A stretch of 13,708 bases of DNA from an uncultured Acetatifactor sp. (lineage in GTDB: Bacteria > Bacillota > Clostridia > Lachnospirales > Lachnospiraceae), in NCBI GenBank assembly GCA_910585015.1, contig CAJUCT010000068.1:1-13708 (forward strand), in the 5' to 3' direction. Of the stretch, positions 13,431 to 13,708 are shown piece after piece; position 1 is the stretch's first letter, and the number at the start of each line of letters is the position of its first letter. The position numbers and the translations under genes are program-made. Below the pieces are notes generated by a model. It worked only from the letters and a program-made list of their open reading frames with translations. It searched no databases and was not told the DNA's origin.

Positions 13431-13708
13431 TAATTTATCCTGAATTATTCACGGAATAACAGCATTAACTGCTGAAACCCGCATAGTTACTGTATTTTAA
13501 TTGAATATTGCTTTTCACTTATTTAGTGAATAGAAAAAGACCTCTATCTATGGTAAAATTTAGGTGTCTAATCCAAATCAAAACCAAAGAAAATAACCTC
13601 CTCAATATATTTTTTACTTTTTTCCACTGGAACACTTTCTTTTTAAGTTTCCCTATTTACTGTGAAACCTAACCTTTGTTTTAGCTAAAAAAGCGCAGAC
13701 TACCCCTA
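13431..13708. other. AT-rich region right of the small toxin gene
   Basis: No complete gene is present. A 24-codon minus-strand fragment (KESVPVEKSKKYIEEVIFFG and FDLD, stop TAG at 13568-13570, preceded by TAA) could be the tail of a further immunity gene, but support is thin. Small hairpins CAGCA/TGCTG (about 13461-13475) and TTCACT/AGTGAA (13514-13530) are visible. No RHS homology was found. Confidence 0.35.

Larger units (their letters stand above)
13102..13571. mobile_element. Possible small element bounded by 11-bp inverted repeats
   Basis: TTAGACACCTA (13102-13112) and its exact complement TAGGTGTCTAA (13561-13571) enclose 470 bp that hold the small toxin-like gene and a hairpin. The similarity extends a little inward (AAAATT on both sides). 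No target duplication is obvious and no transposase is inside. It may be a MITE-like insert or an IS remnant; chance pairing in AT-rich DNA is less likely for 11 perfect bases but not excluded. Confidence 0.35.

Noticed and set aside
13568..13605. Strong GAGGAGG (minus strand, 13603-13597) as a ribosome site
   Set aside because: Only a TTG start giving about 23 codons follows; it more likely codes Glu-Glu in a residual gene fragment.

Overview
The window looks like an accessory region from a low-to-mid GC Firmicute, most likely a gut Clostridia/Lachnospiraceae relative. This is inferred from the style of the ABC transporter, the AGGAGG-type ribosome sites, the RHS sequence type (for example the GNVIKEIHPN and TYTGQMYDG motifs) and AT-rich cassette genes set in more GC-rich RHS DNA. 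No RNA gene, CRISPR array or replication origin was seen.

Left part (1-3353, plus strand): the 3' two thirds of a transporter operon. It encodes an ATP-binding protein (61-726) and a large FtsX-type permease (740-3310), and ends in a strong hairpin. About 350 bp with no convincing gene separates it from the rest, and base composition changes across that gap.

Right part (3706-13570, minus strand): a decayed polymorphic-toxin array. Read 5' to 3' on the minus strand (high to low coordinates) it holds: a small PD-(D/E)XK-like toxin (13430-13167) and a pentapeptide-repeat protein (13068-11908); an RHS C-terminus with an HNH/WHH nuclease toxin (11825-10746) and its immunity candidate (10732-10220); an RHS core piece joined to an RHS tip with a restriction-endonuclease-fold toxin (10073-8720) and immunity candidate (8710-8297); an RHS piece with a deaminase-like toxin (8292-7451) and a SUKH/SMI1 immunity gene (7479-6730); an IS1380-family transposase relic on the plus strand (5970-6591); an RHS piece without toxin (5968-5820) and a DUF416-like immunity candidate (5848-5210); and an RHS piece with a toxin remnant (about 5100-4634) and a HEAT-like immunity candidate (4602-3706).

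Logic of the locus: these are displaced ('orphan') RHS C-terminal/immunity cassettes, presumably downstream of a full-length rhs gene lying to the right of the window. All six immunity-type genes have intact reading frames. Most toxins are damaged: a homopolymer frameshift plus a changed zinc-ligand position in the deaminase, two nonsense codons at tyrosine positions in the REase toxin, frameshifts in the leftmost remnant, loss of the toxin at the IS relic, and a His-to-Asn change at a conserved site in the otherwise open WHH nuclease. The simplest reading is an immunity bank against sister strains, with toxins drifting once they lost their RHS delivery part. Shared RHS segments could still let live cassettes recombine into an active rhs gene.
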